From Flavobacteriales bacterium UBA1958 (GTDB taxonomy: Bacteria; Bacteroidota; Bacteroidia; Flavobacteriales_D; Sanyastnellaceae): a stretch of DNA of 19,888 nt. Location: NCBI GenBank assembly GCA_002336675.1, contig DDEI01000064.1, positions 1-19,888 of the forward strand. Reading direction: 5' to 3'. The notes beneath the pieces were generated by a model. That model saw only the letters and a list, made by a program, of their open reading frames with translations. It made no database searches and was not told where the DNA came from. This document shows positions 17,156-19,888 of this stretch, piece after piece (positions within the stretch are counted from its first letter, which is position 1; each line of letters begins with the position of its first letter). The translations under genes and the position numbers were made by a program.

Positions 17156-17830
17156 ATGCTGAAGAAGGTTGGTTTGCTTTTCATAGTACTCATTTTTCCG
17201 TTAAGTTTTCTACTTTTCTTTGGGTTAGCGTTAGATCATAAATTCAAAACACTACCTTATTATCATCCTTCTGAAATTCTTTTGGACTCTGCCAACAATG
17301 ACCTAGGCAAGACTTATTTTTTACCGAACAAGGAGTTTGTAAATCATAATGGTGACTTAGTTTCGATAGAGTCTTTGAAAGATAACGTTTATCTTCTTGC
17401 GCCTTATTCTTTAGGTTCTGATTATATCTCGGTTATAACGAAGAGACTTCTTACAGCGAACTTTAAGTATACAGATGAGAATAATATTAAAATCATTGGT
17501 CTGAATACAGATGGCGTAGTTCTGGATGAAGAGCATTTAAAGGATTACATGATTAATCTTAACCGAAATGCAGATGAAACAGATAATTTTTTCTATCTAA
17601 GCACCACGTCGAAGGAAGCTATGGAAGATTTTATCATGAAGGAACTAGGGATAGTTAATCTAAATAATAGTGCGATTACACTCTTAATTGACTCTAAGTC
17701 GCAAATTAGAGGAAGATACAATCTAAATGCTGAGAGACAGATTAATGATGCGATAGAAGATATTGCACTTTTAAGAAAGGAAATAGATATAGAGAGGTAT
17801 GAAGCTAATAAAGCTAATTCTAATAATTAG
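17156..17830 (+). CDS. Sco-like membrane-anchored protein lacking all cysteines
   Basis: This 224-residue protein has an N-terminal membrane anchor (about 5-27) and a soluble, presumably periplasmic domain. The C-terminal pattern NSAITLLIDSKSQIRGRYN (D179) aligns without gaps to HSSQVILVDKNRHVRGSYD of the next gene, a canonical Sco, and NVYLLAPYSLGSDY occupies the place of its CxxxC region. There is no cysteine anywhere in the protein, and the copper-ligand histidine is replaced by Asn171. It therefore cannot bind copper or do thiol chemistry as Sco does. It looks like a degenerate Sco/thioredoxin-fold paralogue kept in an intact frame, perhaps a structural partner in oxidase assembly (inference). 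Its 3' end overlaps the Sco gene by 32 bases. Confidence 0.7.
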   Translation: MLKKVGLLFIVLIFPLSFLLFFGLALDHKFKTLPYYHPSEILLDSANNDLGKTYFLPNKEFVNHNGDLVSIESLKDNVYLLAPYSLGSDYISVITKRLLTANFKYTDENNIKIIGLNTDGVVLDEEHLKDYMINLNRNADETDNFFYLSTTSKEAMEDFIMKELGIVNLNNSAITLLIDSKSQIRGRYNLNAERQINDAIEDIALLRKEIDIERYEANKANSNN

Positions 17831-18479
17831 TGTTTTAAGCCAATTTGGCTGTGGATTTTTCGGAGATCATAATCCGCTTGATCAAAATAAAGTTTCATTG
17901 ACGGATAACAATGGCTTCTTTAAAGAAGGTGAAGAACTTCCTTTTTATGGACCTATTACCAAAGATGGAAAAGACACCCTATTCTATCAAGTCCCTAAAT
18001 TTTCCTTGCTTGATCAGGACTCTTTAGATTTAGGTTATTCTAGATTTAGTGAAAGAATTTTCGTAGTGGATTTTTTCTTTACCACCTGCTCTACGATTTG
18101 CCCGATTATGACTAGTGAATTGGTTAAATTGCAAGGTAGGCTTTACGAAAAAGGATTAGGTGAAGAAATACAATTCTTGTCCGTAACGATAGACCCAAAG
18201 ACCGACTCACCTGAGGTATTAAAATCTTACGCAGAAAATAAAGGCTGTAATTTAAACAGTTGGGCTCTAGGTACAGGGAAAATTGAATACATAGATGAGC
18301 TAAGCAAGGAAGGTTTTTTTTTAGCGGTGGATAGAGATGCGGCTTATCAAGATGGAATAATCCATAGTTCACAGGTCATTCTTGTAGATAAGAATAGGCA
18401 TGTAAGAGGCTCGTATGATGCTATTGATGAAGGAGAAATGCAAAAATTATTACAGGATTTAATTAGGTTATCAGAATGA
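17799..18479 (+). CDS. Sco-family copper chaperone for cytochrome oxidase, probable lipoprotein
   Basis: This 226-residue Sco1/SenC-family protein delivers copper to, or reduces cysteines of, the CuA site of oxidase subunit II. Key residues are intact: C97-S-T-I-C101 followed by P, and H189 in IIHSSQ. The strand VTIDPKTDSPEVLKSYA is typical. The N-terminus MKLIKLILIISVLSQFGCG resembles a lipoprotein signal with Cys18 as the lipid-attachment residue, although the lipobox (QFGC) is loose. The ATG at 17799 lies 32 bases inside the upstream gene; this signal sequence supports that start, and no other ATG gives a secretion signal. It is coupled to the DUF420 gene by an ATGA overlap. Confidence 0.93.
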   Translation: MKLIKLILIISVLSQFGCGFFGDHNPLDQNKVSLTDNNGFFKEGEELPFYGPITKDGKDTLFYQVPKFSLLDQDSLDLGYSRFSERIFVVDFFFTTCSTICPIMTSELVKLQGRLYEKGLGEEIQFLSVTIDPKTDSPEVLKSYAENKGCNLNSWALGTGKIEYIDELSKEGFFLAVDRDAAYQDGIIHSSQVILVDKNRHVRGSYDAIDEGEMQKLLQDLIRLSE

Positions 18480-19027
18480 CAGTTATAAACTCAAAAGGAA
18501 CAAAGAAAATAATTATGTTACTCGGTGTGGTCATCCCCTTGGTGGTAGCCGTATTATATATCCTTCCTAAGCCTGAGAGCATGAATCCTGCGGTGAAAGC
18601 TATTCTAGAGAATTCGCCTAAGTTCAATGCCTGTATCAACGCGACTACATTTATTCTTTTAATTCTGGCTTTAGTAGCTATAAAGGCGAAGAAAGTAAAG
18701 TTACACAGTAAGTTAATGACATCAAGTATCGCTCTAGGGGTGCTATTTCTTCTAAGTTATGTGGCTTATCACTTTAGTTTTGACGATACCATTTATCCAT
18801 TGGATTCAGAGTTTAGGCCGTTCTATATAGCTATTCTAATTTCTCACATAGTGTTAAGTGCAGTAGTGGTTCCTTTGGTTTTAATTAGCTATTTAAGAGG
18901 TTTGAATGGAGAGGTTGAAAGGCATAAGAAAGTAGTAAAATTTGCCTATCCCATTTGGTTGTATGTGACGTTTACTGGGGTTGTTGTTTATTTAATGATA
19001 TCTCCTTATTACGCGTTTAATCAGTAA
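18476..19027 (+). CDS. DUF420 family membrane protein, probable oxidase assembly factor
   Basis: This 183-residue polytopic membrane protein has about five helices: 13-31, 50-70, 83-105, 118-143 and 155-178. The family pattern is visible: FNACINATTFILL, then KLHSKLMTSS, VAYHFSF, YIAILISHIVLS, and RHKKVVKFAYPIWLYVTFTGVVVYLM. Histidines in or near helices are typical of this family. DUF420 members include CtaM-type proteins required for cytochrome oxidase function in Firmicutes (family knowledge); that role here is supported by the position right after Sco and the 4-base ATGA overlap. The exact biochemical step is not known. Confidence 0.87.
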   Translation: MTVINSKGTKKIIMLLGVVIPLVVAVLYILPKPESMNPAVKAILENSPKFNACINATTFILLILALVAIKAKKVKLHSKLMTSSIALGVLFLLSYVAYHFSFDDTIYPLDSEFRPFYIAILISHIVLSAVVVPLVLISYLRGLNGEVERHKKVVKFAYPIWLYVTFTGVVVYLMISPYYAFNQ

Positions 19028-19038
19028 TTTTATTGAAG

Positions 19039-19269
19039 ATGAAAAAAACGGTCTCTTTATTGCTAATCTTAATAGTTATATGTCTTTTTTGCATAGATAT
19101 TGACGCTCAATGTGCCATGTGCAAGCAAGTAGCAGAGGATGCTTCTGATCAATCCGGAGATGCTATAGGTCTTGGATTAAACAATGGAATAAAATACCTC
19201 CTAGTCATACCATATATTTTGTTTGGTATTTTTGTATTAGTGTTTTTCAGAAAAAAGGCGATGAGATAA
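19039..19269 (+). CDS. Small CAMC-motif membrane protein at the end of the oxidase cluster
   Basis: This 76-residue protein is counted from the ATG at 19039; a TTG two codons upstream (19033) is a less likely start. An N-terminal hydrophobic segment (about 4-22) ends in IDAQ and looks like a signal peptide or anchor. It is followed at once by C25-A-M-C28, and a second helix lies at about 52-70 with a basic FRKKAMR tail. The CxxC would sit at the outer face of the inner membrane. A thiol redox or metal-handling role in oxidase assembly is plausible from the motif and the neighbours, but I do not recognise a named family. It starts 11 bases after the DUF420 stop and is last in the run. Confidence 0.75.
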   Translation: MKKTVSLLLILIVICLFCIDIDAQCAMCKQVAEDASDQSGDAIGLGLNNGIKYLLVIPYILFGIFVLVFFRKKAMR

Positions 19270-19361
19270 TTCATTGAAAAATTGAATTAATTTCTTTCAT
19301 ATTTCGATGAGTAGAAGTTTAGCTTCAATGAAGAGACTGATTTCTAATAAACAAATGAGCA

Positions 19362-19888
19362 ATGAAAAATTTAGACTTTATAGTTTTACTAATACTGTTG
19401 GTTTTCCCAGTTGTTACTTTTGGACAGTTTGTTGAAGAAAAGAAGATCACGAAGGGAGAGAATTTTTCCGGTATTCAGTATATGAATGTACAAGTTTTAC
19501 ACGAAAACTCAGGAAATTTCATTCCGGCTGATATTCGTGTAAACGGATTGAATACTCGTAAGCAAACGATGCTATCTCAGGTTGTAGATACCACTTTTGA
19601 AATAAAGAACTACAGATTATATACTATTTCCTGTATAGAAAAAGGGTACATGTATTATAACGAAAAATTTTGGCCTTCAGAGAGTCAAGTTCATCTACAA
19701 CAGGTGAAATTAAGACCTCTGGCCACAGGTCTTACTACTGACGTGAGAGATATAAAATTTCTAGGGGATCAAACGGCTATCTATCATAAGTCAAAACCGA
19801 CTTTAGCAGAAATTAAAGAATTCCTTGATTTAAACCCCTCTGTTAAAATAGCGCTGGTGGGTCATGTAAACGGACCGGATAAAAGGAA
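19362..19888 (+). CDS. OmpA-family protein, 5' part, truncated by window edge
   Basis: A frame from the ATG at 19362 stays open to the window end (175 full codons). Residues 1-22 form a signal peptide (MKNLDFIVLLILLVFPVVTFGQ). A beta-rich region follows at about 30-130 (MNVQVLHENSGNFIPADIRV, then YTISCIEKGYMYYNEKFWP). At about 146-175 the sequence PTLAEIKEFLDLNPSVKIALVGHVNGP matches the start of an OmpA-like peptidoglycan-binding domain. The remainder lies beyond the window. An ATG at 19355 in another frame hits a stop after 26 codons, so 19362 is preferred. The 92 bases upstream separate it from the oxidase cluster, and I saw no convincing promoter or terminator there. It is probably an envelope protein linking outer membrane and peptidoglycan. 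Confidence 0.8.
   Translation, partial: MKNLDFIVLLILLVFPVVTFGQFVEEKKITKGENFSGIQYMNVQVLHENSGNFIPADIRVNGLNTRKQTMLSQVVDTTFEIKNYRLYTISCIEKGYMYYNEKFWPSESQVHLQQVKLRPLATGLTTDVRDIKFLGDQTAIYHKSKPTLAEIKEFLDLNPSVKIALVGHVNGPDKR

Noticed and set aside
19282..19306. Possible promoter TTG...TATTTCG before the OmpA-like gene.
   Set aside because: The spacer is only about 15 bases and the -7 part does not match TAnnTTTG; support is too weak to annotate.
19322..19332. CTTC-AAT-GAAG short hairpin after the CAMC gene as a terminator.
   Set aside because: The stem has only four pairs and no following T-run.
19355..19435. Alternative ATG at 19355 for the last gene.
   Set aside because: That frame stops after 26 codons; the frame from 19362 gives a signal peptide and an OmpA-like domain.

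Overview
The window is a low-GC, densely packed stretch of a Bacteroidota chromosome, most likely Flavobacteriales. Supporting signs are two type IX secretion (T9SS) type-A sorting domains, a large secreted protein with a THILGG N-terminus and Ig-like modules, TAnnTTTG-type -7 promoter elements, A-rich leaders without clear Shine-Dalgarno sites, and a caa3/aa3-oxidase accessory cluster with a typical Bacteroidota gene content. Family-level placement cannot be made from the sequence.

Layout. (1) Bases 1-2619, minus strand: the N-terminal 873 codons of a large secreted modular protein that runs off the left edge. (2) Bases 2620-2892: a 273-base divergent intergenic region with an inverted repeat and a good promoter. 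(3) Bases 2893-8928, plus strand: a secreted-protein group made of a lamin-tail-domain T9SS cargo, a TonB-dependent receptor, and a T9SS cargo with OB-folds, FN3 and two HKD (phospholipase D/Nuc-type) domains. Read together these could handle extracellular nucleic acid or phosphodiesters (inference). (4) Bases 8950-13952: a surface-polysaccharide group with GDP-L-fucose synthase and a WecA/MraY-type sugar-1-phosphate transferase, the latter flanked by two paralogous outer-membrane proteins of the Wzi/RemB type. (5) Bases 14012-19269: a respiratory cluster with heme o synthase (ctaB), two subunit III family proteins, subunit IV, a cysteine-less Sco-like protein, a canonical Sco, a DUF420 membrane protein and a small CAMC membrane protein. 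Catalytic subunits I and II are not in the window. (6) Bases 19362-19888: the 5' part of an OmpA-family protein cut by the right edge.

From 2893 to 13952 all genes point the same way with gaps of 26 bases or less, or short overlaps, so one or two long transcripts are likely. A second -7 element closely resembling the one before 2893 lies just before ctaB and probably starts the respiratory transcript. No RNA genes, CRISPR arrays, insertion sequences or phage genes were seen, and no intergenic stretch exceeds 300 bases. Most of the window is conventional. The least conventional points are the Sco-like protein that has lost all catalytic cysteines, the histidine-rich loop in the second subunit III, the paralogous Wzi/RemB pair and the split nuclease-like secreted module.
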